Position numbers and translations under genes: made by a program. Below, piece by piece: positions 35,442-46,800 of a stretch of DNA of 64,000 bases. The notes beneath the pieces were generated by a model, which worked only from the letters and a program-made list of their open reading frames with translations, was not told where the DNA came from and made no database searches. Source of the stretch: Sphaeramia orbicularis (lineage: Eukaryota; Chordata; Actinopteri; Kurtiformes; Apogonidae); contig NC_043962.1 of assembly GCF_902148855.1 (NCBI RefSeq), forward strand, positions 24,088,610 to 24,152,609, given 5' to 3'. Position 1 is the first letter of the stretch. Each line of letters opens with the position of its first letter.

Positions 35442-38400
35442 ATGCGTTGGTTCGGTTTTGGTTTTAACGCATTTGGACAGATATGTGTCCACAATGAACT
35501 CAGTAAAGATGAAGGTAGGGACACTGTCAGTGACGTTAAAATAATGAATCCAACCGAGCTTCATAGAAATGTGGACAAAAGTGTGTGTGGACGAAATAAA
35601 TGTTTGAAGACAAGTCAAATTAGAGCAAGCTGGAGTCGAAGAGTATGGTTACATGTGGATGGTAAGTTCATCACAGAGACCAGTGACAGAAATAAAAAGC
35701 CTCAGTATGTCTGTAGTCTGTTCACATGTGCTGTGTGTGTTTTAGGTGACAGCTGTGTGTGCCTGGCAGGTTTCGGTGGTACTTCTGTGGTTGACAGCAG
35801 TGGGTGTACAGACACTGTGCTCAGTGAAACACACTTAACCCTCGCCTTCTCTGATAGAATTGAGTCCTGGGATCTGCAGAAGAAAGAGAAGACTCCAGCA
35901 TGGAGCATGGAAATACAACCTCCAACAGACACCTCTGGTAAATGTGCATTATAGTATCTGCTGACAGCTTTTTAACCCTTTATCAGGCAAGTGACTATTT
36001 TTGGTCATTTCCACCTGCATTACAAGACAGTGACAGCAACAGGGTGAAGTCAAGGGAAGGTTAACATCTGATTAAATAAATTAAAGTACAATAATCTACA
36101 ACTTCTCTACCTAATCTAATCTCTACCAAACTTATATTTTTGGGTAGGTAATTACTCATATTTTCATGGAAATGTATTTTGAAATGTGAAAAAAAAAATA
36201 CAAAAATTGAGGAGTTTTATGAGTGTGAAAGTTTAGAAAGTGACAAAGTTTCCTGCTGTCACTCAGGGTTCATTTTATAAACTCTCATAAATAAACTAAA
36301 TTTATTCCAAATACATTGATATTTGACTATTATATCATTTATGTCATATTCTAACACAGTGTTTAAAATTAATAAATGCATACATTTACGCAAAATACAT
36401 TTGAATATAATGTTAATATTATTTGTATGTTGTAAATATTGTAAAAAAAAAAAAAAATAAAATAAATAAATAAAAAAAATTATATGATATTGATCATTGA
36501 AATAAAAACATTTTAATTTGATATTTACTTTTGTTGTCCATCCATGACACTGCCATTTGTCAAAACTCTTTCTATTTAGGTATGATAAAAAAAAATTTTT
36601 TTTTTCCTCTAATCAATTATTAGGTTGTAAAATAGAGGGTTTAAGGTATACACTGAATAAATTTTAGGATGAAAATGTCATAGGAACTTCACTTTTGAGA
36701 ACTTTGTAATTGTTGCAAAAAATAGATGTTACTTTTTTGCCCATGCATGACACAGTAGTTTTTTATATTTTTCATTTAAAAATATTTGAAACTAAATTAA
36801 ATTTTGCCCTTTGAGTATGTTTAAGATGGCATTTAGAACTTTCCAATAATGTGTAATATATGTCTTAAACTTGTCTGGTTCAAAAGTTATGAATCAAAAA
36901 ATAGTGGGATATCCATCCGTGATGCCCTTGACCTCGCCCAACAGTTACAGTGACGACAGTGAGGCACCATTTTCAGGTCAAATGTGGTCTGGAGGGTCTG
37001 CGAGGTCCACCTCTGCATGAACAATGAATGTAACTACTTTGTTAGGTACCATGAACTAATGGTACTAATGTTAGTAATGATGTTCAAAGTGATAATGTGT
37101 ATGTGGACAGGTGTCTGGATCAGCACTTATGATGTTGTAATGCTCAAAGTGTTGTTCTAATGTTCTAAAATGCATGTTCCTTTCACCTTTCAAGTGTTTT
37201 TCTTGTGTTTTTTATATTTACTTCTTGTATTTATTTGTTTTCTTGCAACTTATGGGTAAGGAACCAAATATGATAACTTCATTAACCTTGATTTTCTATA
37301 TAACAATAAAAAATTTAGAAAAATCTCACAAAAGTAATTAAGTCTTGTTATGTCCCCCAATAACACACTAAGGTTAAAGTGTTGAATTTCAGAGTATTTC
37401 TATGAGTGCCTTATAAAGGGTTAGTGCATGTTAAGATACACCCTGAACCTGAAAATCCACTTCCTGCTGCCTTCCAGGACCCCCTCTGAGTCTCCCATTA
37501 GTCCCAGGGGGTTATATAGCCACAAAGCCGCCTTTCTACCGCTCCTTATCACCTCACCTTAAAGCCAAGAGTCTGGCCCTGGGTGCAGAGCATGCCATCC
37601 TTCTCAGTGCCACTGGAGCTGTGTATACCTGGGGACTGGGCAGGTAGAGCTCACACATCTGTCTGCACTGATGATGAGTGTTTAGCAACCACATGTATAT
37701 GCATGAGCTTGTGTGTCCATGTATTTGACAGTCATGGACAGTTAGGGCATGGCGGCCTCACCTCTGAGGAGGAGCCCAGGGCGGTGGAGGCTCTTTGGGG
37801 GATGCCCATGAAACACGTTGTGACAGGAGGCTGGCACTGTGCCTGCATTAGTGGTGAGTGTCAAGCAAAGATGTGGGCAGTGAAATGGGTTTGACACAGT
37901 CTGAGAAAGAATAACATGACCGAGCTTTTCCTCACAGATGGGGCTGATCTTTATATCTGGGGCTGGAATGAAAGTGGACAACTTGGACTTCCATCACAGA
38001 GTCTGAGGAAAGGACACAAGGAGGAAAGTAGCCAGCAAGCAGGTTGGTGTGTTTCCTTAACCAACAGCCTCATATTTGAGTAGCACAGAAGGAAACGTTA
38101 TTGATGTGTGGTCTTTATTACAGTATTATTGTTCTGTGTATATCCTCCTGAGACCCAGCAATGCATTTTTGTCCTCTGTAGGGAATAAGAGTTTCACAGT
38201 TTTACTTAACAAAAACAAAACAAACAAAACAACAAAGACGCTGTCAAATGCAGGATATTCCATTAAAAAACAAAATGTATGTGAAAAAACTGTTGGATCA
38301 TGCTGTTTTTATTCAGGGCAATTATTTAATATACAAAAAGCCAAAATCTTTACCTTTACCTAGGTCTCAGGAGGATATGATTCGATAAGGTGGTGTAATT

Positions 38401-39671
38401 TATACAACCCCAACATTGTGGAAATGTAAATAAAAACAGAATACAATGAATTTCAAATCCTATTTGGCCTATATTCAGTTGAATACACTACAGCGACAAG
38501 ATATGTAATGTTCAAAACTGCTAAACTTTGTTGCTGTGTGCAAATATTCACTCATTTTGAATTTGATGCCTGCAACACGTTCTAAAAGAGCCAGGACAGA
38601 ATGATGTCTGTTTTAATGCAATGGGAGGGATCATAGGTCATGGGCATTTGTGTTGGTTTCAGCCTTGCCGCTTACGTGTAGAGATTTACAAATGTTTTGA
38701 TGATATTACAGACTGTAGAGGATTAAATCCATAACTTTCATGCGACTGTACATTGAGAAACATTTTTCTTAAACTGTTGGACCATTTGCTCATGCAGTTG
38801 TGCACAAAGTAGTGAAGCAGAGAATTGGGGTTGTATAATAATTCTTAGACCTTATCCAACAAGGGATCGCAACAATAAAAATTGAGGTGTTTATCAGAAT
38901 TGGAAAAGGACATCACTACTCAATTTCTGTAGTGTATTTTTGGCACCCAAGTGAACTACAGTTAATACCTAAATGAAACCAGTACTGTAGGTATGAGAAA
39001 CTGATTTATACAGTGTATGAAGCAACCATCCACTTAAATGTACCATGAGTTGTGTTGTTTGTTCTTGCCACTTATAAATGATGGAAGTGAAAGTAATATT
39101 AACTGCATTGAACAGCAGCAGACTGCCAGAGTGCCAGCATAAATCCAGGTGGAAAGCCACTAGAGGGAGAGAAAGACAAAGAGGTGTTCATATCCATCCA
39201 GGCATTCCCTGCTCTGCTCGATATAAGTCCATCATGTGAAATCAGGACAGTCAGCTGCGGCTCCCGGCACACAGCTGCAGTAACGGGTAAAAAAAAAAAA
39301 AAAAAACTCGCTTCGCAATGCTGTATAACAATGTACACTTTCTCTAGCATTTTTATTTTTTATCTGATAGTGTTTTTATTTCAGCCACAGGTGACCTTTA
39401 CACTTGGGGCTGGGGTAAGTGTGACCTTTAGATTCTTAACTCTTACTAATGTGTGACAATTTGTAACAGACTCTATAAATAATCAACCTGCTTTCTTTCC
39501 TTGACATTTTCAGGTGAGTATGGCCAGCTTGGACACAAGAATTTAATCAGTACAGATGAGCCCCAGTGTGTTGACTTCTTTAAGGAGCAGAAGCTGTATG
39601 TGGTTGACGTAGTGTGTGGACCGTGGAACACGTTTACGGCTGTAGGTGAAGAGGAAGTAAAATTATCTTGA
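35442..39671 (+). CDS. rccd1: RCC1 domain-containing protein 1
   Basis: Chromatin-associated RCC1-like beta-propeller protein. In mammals it partners with KDM8/JMJD5 and supports chromosome segregation. Exons: 35442-35661, 35746-35937, 37478-37643, 37732-37853, 37938-38042, 39149-39286, 39385-39414, 39514-39671. Phases join and predict 376 aa, the length I recall for human RCCD1. The start MRWFGFGFNAFGQ matches the family N-terminus. RCC1-type strands are visible as VYTWGLGSHGQLGHG, LYIWGWNESGQLGLP and LYTWGWGEYGQLGHKN, plus CGSRHTAAVT and CGPWNTF near the end. The 30-nt seventh exon is unusually small. The acceptor at 39149 was chosen because only it keeps phase; a nearer AG at 39181 also fits but lacks pyrimidines. 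AATAAA lies at 39732-39737. Confidence 0.94.
35977..37420. mobile_element. TTAA-flanked element filling rccd1 intron 2
   Basis: The left end CCCTTTATCAGGCA follows TTAA (35973-35976). The right end TGCCTTATAAAGGG is followed by TTAG, one change from TTAA. Inverted CCC/GGG ends with TTAA point to a piggyBac-like element of about 1.44 kb. The interior is AT-rich with no transposase frame. Related phrases around CATCCATGACAC, CATGCATGACAC and CATCCGTGATGC recur near 36540, 36740 and 36910. It covers about 94% of the intron. Confidence 0.55.
38144..38374. mobile_element. MITE family M1, copy 2
   Basis: Same ends (CCTCCTGAGACCCA at the left; AGGTCTCAGGAGG at the right) and same internal start as the copy at 34421-34628, again with ATAT on both sides. 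It lies in rccd1 intron 5. Confidence 0.7.
38401..38837. mobile_element. MITE with TATACAACCCCAA ends
   Basis: Left TATACAACCCCAA and right TTGGGGTTGTATA are perfect inverted repeats, 437 bp apart. Sequences with these ends are common in teleosts, but I cannot assign the superfamily. There is no coding. It lies 26 bp from M1 copy 2 in the same rccd1 intron. Confidence 0.65.
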
Positions 39672-39831
39672 AAATTCCTTCCTTGAACAGTAGACTTTGG
39701 ACAACATTACAAGGAAGTATTAACTTATTGCAATAAATATAGTATTTCAAAGTTATTTTGGAATATATTTTCACATTTTGTTGTATGACTGCATTAAAAA
39801 CTGTGAAAAAGACACATTTTGGAAACTTTTT

Positions 39832-39837
39832 TTTATT
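39832..39837 (-). terminator. cib1: cib1 polyadenylation signal
   Basis: TTTATT on the plus strand (AATAAA on the minus strand), about 190 bases past the cib1 stop. The opposing rccd1 signal is at 39732, so the two 3' UTRs would end close together without overlapping if both signals are used. Confidence 0.55.
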
Positions 39838-40025
39838 TTCCTTATACAAATTTTTAAAAAGTCAGATATTTTATACTTCACAAAGGCTAAATAAAAGTGT
39901 TAAAGTTGTAAAATCCACAGGTAGATATAATTTAAGGCAAGTATTTAAAACATCTAAATGAAAATTAAACATTACAGTGGTTAGAGATTAAACTGAGATG
40001 CATTTCCAGAGGCCAGTAGAAGTCT

Positions 40026-41914
40026 TCACAGCACAATCTTGAAAGAACTGGAGAAATGAAAAAATGTTGTATAAACTGTTGTTATGTGTATTATGTAAAA
40101 TACATTGGGTGTTAACCTTAATGTCTCTAACTCACCTGACAAAATCTGGTGATCTTGAAATGACATGTTGAAACTCTGAGAGGTTCACTGTGCCATCTTT
40201 GTCAATGTCGGACTCTTCAAGAATCTAAAATATACAGAAGAAATGTATGTAATGACAACCTTTGTCAAGTAGCCATCTTCATCTTCAGTTATCAGTAGAC
40301 TTACATTGCTGATAAGCTGTCTCATTTCTTCCGGGCTTAGTCTTGTTTCATCCGTTTCTCCAGTCAGACAGTTTACCAGCTTCTCCAAGTCACTGCCATC
40401 TAGGGTTCCATCGTCATCGAAGTCTGAAAATATAAAAAAAACCCAAACATATCAAGCAGGTCAACATCCCTCAAATAACAACAAGAGCCAGCCCAATTTC
40501 AATCAAGCTGCTTACCAAATATGCGGAAGGCATAGTGGGATTTGATTTCCAGGGTAGCAGAGTCGCTGAAGGCACTCAAGAGGTCCAGAAAGTCTTCAAA
40601 TGTAAGGCTTCCATCTTTTTGTGGAGATGTTGAAAAGACGTGACATATTCTTTCTCTGAAAGGGTTGGACTGTGACGGGAACAAGTACAAGGTTCAGTAA
40701 AGCTTATCACTACTAAAGCGCTTTCTTCAGAACGTAAGCAATGGGAACAACTAGAGTATTAGTCAGTTTAACGTGACACCTGATTTGCCCTTTTCACCTG
40801 TATCTTTTTACCTTAAGCTCTGGCAGAGTAAGAATCCTGTCCATTGGTAGTCTGGAATTTGCTCCGTCTCTCTCATCTTTAGTAAGCAGTTCGGTGAATC
40901 TCTTGTGAGCCCTTCGAGAAAATAAAACAGATTAATCACTTCTCATATGAAAAATAGTGCCAGAATGATTGGTTTAACCCTCAAAAGCCAAGCCCAAGCA
41001 TATCCATTGTTTTAAAATAACTGCGGAACCTCTCATTTGGACATTCAGACTCCATAATCGCTGTAAACAGATATTAAACATTTTGTATTAGTTTAGTGGA
41101 TAAGATAATTCTTTGCACATGGTCAGTTAATTAAATAAAGCTAAATACCCTAAAATACACCCACAACAATATTAAAATGAAGGGTTTTAACCTGCTTATA
41201 AAAATTAGATATAAAGAAAAAAAAAACCACCTGGAAGCAGGAAACTGACTTTCTTTGGTGTTCATGGTATAAATTTAAGTTATTATTTAAAATAGTTGTA
41301 GGCTAATTAGTTAAATTTAGTTATACTTTAAGTGAAATTATTTGAAATGATTTCTAAGACAATATAAAATCTGGACTTTAAAAGAACAAGATGAAACTTC
41401 TGAGACACTTCACAGACAAATGATGTAGAGTGACAGAAAATGACAAAAAAAAAACAAAAACAGGAGGCAGAGGTCTGAAACACTGTTCTTGACCTCTGAG
41501 AGTTAAACTAATAAACAAATAAGTAATGTAAGATGACACTTACAGAAGGATTTCTTGTTTTGTCAAGAATGTCAGCTCCTGAAAAGTAGAAATAAGCATT
41601 AGTACTAAACTTATTTCACAGACTTTAGTAGCCATCACCAAAACACAGAAGTTGCCATTAACGTGCAATTTATTAGAAATAAAGCTGCTCTTATCTCATT
41701 CTAAGTCTAACAATACCAAAAAATAAGAGGCTAATATACTGAGGAGTTAATTTCTGACATTATATGGGTTACTACATAACATAGTAGGCGTATTAACTAC
41801 GGTAAGGTTCAGCTTTAGCAACTCGGTTTATACAGTATACAAAACTTGACTTTGGGAACTTACTTGGTATTCTGACAACAAATCCTTCCCGAGCTGACTC
41901 GCCGTCGTGCCCAT
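40026..41914 (-). CDS. cib1: Calcium and integrin-binding protein 1
   Basis: Small EF-hand protein that binds the integrin alpha-IIb tail, PAK1, sphingosine kinase 1 and other partners at membranes. Exons, minus strand: 41864-41914, 41544-41578, 40812-40911, 40516-40669, 40305-40423, 40136-40224, 40026-40047. Phases join and give 189 aa (human 191). The start MGTTASQ provides a Gly2 for N-myristoylation. The two calcium-binding loops are DFDDDGTLDGSD (residues 114-125, ending in Asp rather than Glu as in mammalian EF-III) and DIDKDGTVNLSE (159-170). Family landmarks LTFLTKQEILLAHKRF, NPFRERICHVFSTSP and SEFQHVISRSPDF are present, and the C-terminus is SSFKIVL. It is tail-to-tail with rccd1, with 354 nt between the stops. 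CIB1 is preferred over CIB2-4 because of the HVFSTSP and ISRSPDF blocks and the nearby gdpgp1. Confidence 0.95.
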
Positions 41915-42002
41915 CTTGTACTTTTCAACTCGATATCTTTACTAGTTTTGATGTTGTAAACACTTGTACCAAGAAGAAGACAACAGACAGTCGATATGGT
42001 TG

Positions 42003-42023
42003 ATTTGCATAGCTTACTTCCGG
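42003..42023 (-). promoter_or_regulatory. cib1: cib1 promoter motifs
   Basis: About 90-110 bases upstream of the cib1 ATG there is an octamer (ATGCAAAT on the minus strand, 42003-42010) and a consensus ETS site (CCGGAAGT on the minus strand, 42016-42023) in locally CpG-containing DNA. No TATA box is evident. Function is inferred from motifs only. Confidence 0.4.
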
Positions 42024-42334
42024 TTTCTGCCCGAGTGACGCGTTCCTTTTCCTGTAGTTTGGAACGTGACAGTTTCCATAGTGACGTACTTTTTTAATTT
42101 GAATTATTATTATGATTATGTAGTTTGTTTATTTATTTAAGAGAACAATTCGGGATACAAAAAATTTATAGCAGGAGTTCAAAACAAAGTTACATGTTGG
42201 GTGAAAAAAAAAAAAAAAAAAAAAGTCTGAATTTAGAATTGACTATCATTGGTACGGAAGAGGATCAGGGCCACTGGGAAAAAAAATAATAAAATTAAGG
42301 TCCAATGTATTATTATTATTTATTTATTTAAATT

Positions 42335-42605
42335 ATTATTCTGAGAAAAAATTCAGAATTCTGAGGAAAAATTCAGAATTCTGAGAAAAAAGTCAGAATT
42401 CTGAGATTAAAGTCATAATTCTGAGGAAAAAGTCTAAATTGTGAGAAAAAAAAGTCTGAATTCTGACTTTTTTATCAGAATTCTGACTTTAATCTCAGAA
42501 CAATAATTTTTAAAAATATTTAAAACAGCTAGAATTCTGACAAAAAAGTCAGAATTGTGAGATTAAAGCCAGAATTCTGACTTTTTTCTCATAATTATAA
42601 GAAAA
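42335..42605. repeat. 20-bp minisatellite of near-palindromic units
   Basis: Units such as CTGAGAAAAAATTCAGAATT repeat with a strict 20-bp period from 42341 to about 42440, then continue in mixed orientation to about 42600. The TCAGAATTCTGA junctions form palindromes, so both strands read alike. It lies between cib1 and the titin-like gene. Confidence 0.85.
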
Positions 42606-42619
42606 AATAAAAATAAAAA

Positions 42620-43868
42620 ATTCCAGTGGTCCCAATCCTTTTTCACACATTGGCCCATAATGAGTATATTTAGTGTTGTTTTTTTGTTGTTGTTTTTTTA
42701 TTCTTACCAATGAAATAATCTAGGTTTGTGACTGTATTGTTTGTAGGAATACCATTCCCATATTTAAATCACATTCCATCAGTGGTAATAACTTGTGCAT
42801 GTATATTCTCAAAACTGACGCAAGGAAAACCCCTTTAATAATTATCCTGACACATGGCAATAATTAGACACTGACAGGCAGGATTTTATTTTTACACTTT
42901 GCCCAAGTATAACAGGACATAACAAACCCATCCAAGCATGTGGTGTAAGTTTCATCATGGTCTGTGCTATTAAATTCTTCCACTGTTTTGGTCATTTGTG
43001 CCTTAATTTTTTTTTTACAGAAAACACAAAGTATATGTCACTATAAATTACTATTTAAAAAAGTTAAAGGTTGATGTTTAGTGTGAAAATAAAGATACTC
43101 ATTATCAACAAAAAGGCACAAAGGATCAATCTATGCCCTGTTGAAGAGTGCATAGTTGAAACATGCAAGTGATGGTGTCCCAATGGCTAATGAAGCACTT
43201 TTATTTTTGTATCAGTGTGCCTCTGACTTGTTTCTGGCTGTTTAATTTTGATCTATTGAGACCCTTTCTACTCTTCTATTTGTTCAATTTGGAATCCAAA
43301 ATGTGAAATGTATTCAGGACTCTTCCTGAAAAATGTTTACAGTGTTAATGAAAATAGTCTGCCTTTAAGTCAGCTTCTTTTAATAGCTTATTGCAAAACT
43401 TCCAGCAATACACAGCCACAACTATTTCAAATGAAAAATGATTTAACATAGTAGATTGTATGTGATAATATATAAAAAAGGGAAACTTGAGTAATATAAT
43501 TAAAATAAATGATAAATCAAAAGTATGTGTAGTAAGTACACATCTAATAAAGTGTTTATTATACATTTCTAGCAATGTAATTTTTATTTTGAACAAGAAA
43601 AAAATGAATCTAGTGCAGAAATCAATCTCAGAAATTAGACTAGTTGCATACAAATGGTAAGGAAAAAAACAGTAATACAACTACAAAAGAAGTTTTGGAT
43701 GATCATTCACAGGGCACTGAATAATTGATGCTACAAATGAACATTTAAAAAAAAAAAGAAAAATCCTTATATTTATATCCCTAGAAAAGCATTGAACAAA
43801 ACTGGATATAGATGATCTCATTCAGGAAGCTCAGGAGTGGAGTAACTCAGCAGTTGGAAGGAAACAAA
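42620..43868. other. Intergenic / titin-like gene 3' region
   Basis: AT-rich with no coding exon seen. A TTTATT (AATAAA on the minus strand) near 43555 could polyadenylate the titin-like transcript about 310 bases after its stop. Confidence 0.35.
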
Positions 43869-46800
43869 CTAAGCTCCTGGATTTGTGTCCCACTCTGTTG
43901 TATCTGAAATAAAACAACACATATTTTAATTATGTTACACTTTTATGACAAATGATTATGATGTGTGTGTGAGTTGATTCTTCTCATATTGTACCTCTCA
44001 TTTTGGTTCCTTCTTTGGTCTCTGCTGGGACACCTATCCCATACTCATTTTCACCAGTGATTCTGAAGAAGTAGATTCCTCCCTCCTCCAGGTCTGACAC
44101 TCTATACGACAGCCGGTGGCATTTGTCAGTAAGTCTTGTCCATCCTGTTCTGCTGATGTCCCGAATGTCCACATAGTAGTTCTTGACCGGAGCCCCTCCC
44201 TCATTCTCAGGGATGTCCCAAGTAACAGTGGCAGAATTTTTGGTCACATCCTTAACCACTATGTGAGTTGGAGGACCAGGTGAATCCAGAACTCTCACAT
44301 TCAGGGTCAAAGATGCATTTCCAGCAACATTTCGCAGCTTGACCATGTATTTGCCTGAGTCGTCCCGTGTTGCCCCTTCTACTGTGATAGAAGTAACAGA
44401 GCTGGTGGTGTTAATCAGTCCCCTGACTCTCAGATCCACATTTGCTTTTTCCCATGTCACATTGGGAACAGGTTTGCCAGTAAAAGGTAAAGTCAGAGTA
44501 AAAGAGCCACCGTCTTTAACCAGCAGAGTCTTTCTCATCTCAGGACTAATGTCAAACCTGGGTTCCTCCTCTCTGTCCATGGCAACTTGGGCATCTGTTT
44601 CAGGACTGGGCTCACTGATGCCTATCTTGTTTATGGATCTGACAATAAACACATATTCAATCCCAGATGTGAGTCCATTTACAGTAAAATCAGTTTTATC
44701 TGTATTGTTAACACCAACTGTCCAGTCTTCCTCTGTGGATTTCCTGAATTCTACTTTGTACCCAGTGATGGCAGCTCCACCATCAAACAGTGGCTTGTTC
44801 CATGACAACGTTATGGAGGACTTTGACGAATCTATTATGGTGGGCTTTGCAGGAGGAGAAGGTAGAAACTTGGGATCCTCTGCCAGGGTTAATGGGCATG
44901 GGTTACTGGGTTCACTAAGCCCAGCAGCATTCTCAGCAAAGACTCTGAACTCATATTCACACCCCTCATGAAGGCCAGACGCTTTAACCCGCAAGTCATA
45001 GACAGCCTTCTTGTTCACACGTTTCCAGCGAATGCCTTGCTTCTCCCTATTCTCAATGATGTAACCACTGATTCGGCTACCGCCATCAGAGTCGGGTCTC
45101 TTCCAGCAGATGGTCATGGAATCTGCAGTTGCACTTGTGACTTCAACATCAGTTGGAGCAGATGGGACAGTGTAAGGATCCATTGCCTTGATCGGTTCAC
45201 TCTCCAAAGTTTCACCCTCTCCATAAATGTTCACTGCCCTCACCCTAAACAAATATTCATTTCCTTTGAGCAGCTTTGTGACTTTGCAAGTAGTTGCCAT
45301 CATGTCACCATATACAAGAGTCCATGATACACGGCTTGTTTCACATTTCTCAACAATGTAATTCATAATCTCAGCTCCGCCATTTTCCAGAGGGGGTCCC
45401 CATGATAGGGTGCATTTTTCAGCTGAAAGTCCAGATACTTGCAGGGGTCCAGCAGGTGGACCAGGCCTGTCCAGGACTTTGCAAGTGACAACTTTAGATA
45501 AAGTACCACCTGTATTCTGTACTGTTAGTGTATACTGTCCAGAGTCTTTCCTAACACATTCTCTGATAAGTAGAGATGTATGCATCTTTGTTATAGTCAT
45601 CTCAACTCTTCCCTTGGTACCAATCATTCTGCCATTCTTCAGCCATGAAACTGTAGGGTTTGGGCGGCCAGAGATGTCAGCATCTATTCTTAGGAGGTCT
45701 CCTGCTTTGACTACAACCACCTGTCTAAATTTGTCATCCATGGTAATCTTGGGTGGCTCTACATCATGCTGTACTGTAATAGGTCCAGTATTTTCAGAGG
45801 GTGCACTTAAAAGCTCAGCTGAATTTTTTGCTGTAACACGAAAATCGTACTGCTCACCTTCTGAGAGGCCACTTACTTCAAAGAAAGTATCCAGCAAATT
45901 GGTGAAGTTGCATTTAAGCCAGCAGCTTTCTGGCAGCTCTTTACGCTCAACAATATAACCTGTTATTTTAGCTCCACCATCATATTCAGGTTTATCCCAT
46001 GAGAGTGAGACTGATTCATTGGTTATATTAGTGACTGTGAGGTTGCGTGGGGGTTGACACTGGTCTCTTGCTGCGACAGGCTCAGATGCTTTACTGCAGG
46101 GTCCAACACCAGCTATATTCTCAGCACAGACCCGGTACTCATATACAAGACCTTCTTCAACACTTGTTACCTTGAACTGTTTTTCTGTAACTGGACTTCT
46201 GTTCAACTTTGTCCATAGAATACTGCTCTGATCCTTGCATTCAATATGGTAACCAATGATAGGGCTTCCACCATCACTCTCTGGCTTGCTCCATGCAATC
46301 ACCATGACAGACTTTGTGGCATTAACAACTTGAAGGTCAGTTGGCGGACCAGGAGGCTTGAAGGGATACTGAGCAACAACAGGTTCAGACTCAACAAAAG
46401 GGCTCTTGCCATAACGATTCTCAGCAGCAATACGGAACTGATACTCAGTGCCCTGTGTCAGACGAGAAATTTTAATTGATGTTCTTGCAACTGTGGCTGA
46501 TACTGTCTGCCATACTGTGCTCCCTATATCTCTCTTCTCAACAACATAATTGCTGATTTGACATCCACCTGTGTAATTTGGTGGTTGCCATGACAGTGTC
46601 ACAAAGTCAGCACTCACTTCATCCACATTAAATTCACATGGTGGCCCAGGCCTTTCAAAAACATTAACAATAATTTCAGCAGATGTAGTTCCAACTGAGT
46701 TTGTCACTATCACTTCATAGATACCAACATCTATCCTGGCTGCATCTTTGATAGTGATCTGAGATGACGTGTCTGATGTGAGCACATTTACCCTACTTGT

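Noticed and set aside
34852-35442. 196-codon open frame, minus strand
   Set aside because: It carries the L1/Tx1 ORF2 zinc-knuckle block (HLFWHCPD), so it is a LINE remnant and not a host gene.
39182-39286. Alternative rccd1 exon 6 start after the AG at 39181
   Set aside because: The frame fits but the acceptor lacks a pyrimidine tract; the AG at 39148 keeps phase and has better context.
42335-42605. 20-bp repeats as a CRISPR-like array
   Set aside because: There are no unique spacers; units are contiguous and palindromic, typical of a minisatellite.
44339-45958. Open frames of 119-210 codons antisense to the titin-like exon
   Set aside because: They are mirror frames of a strongly coding exon and show no family motifs of their own.
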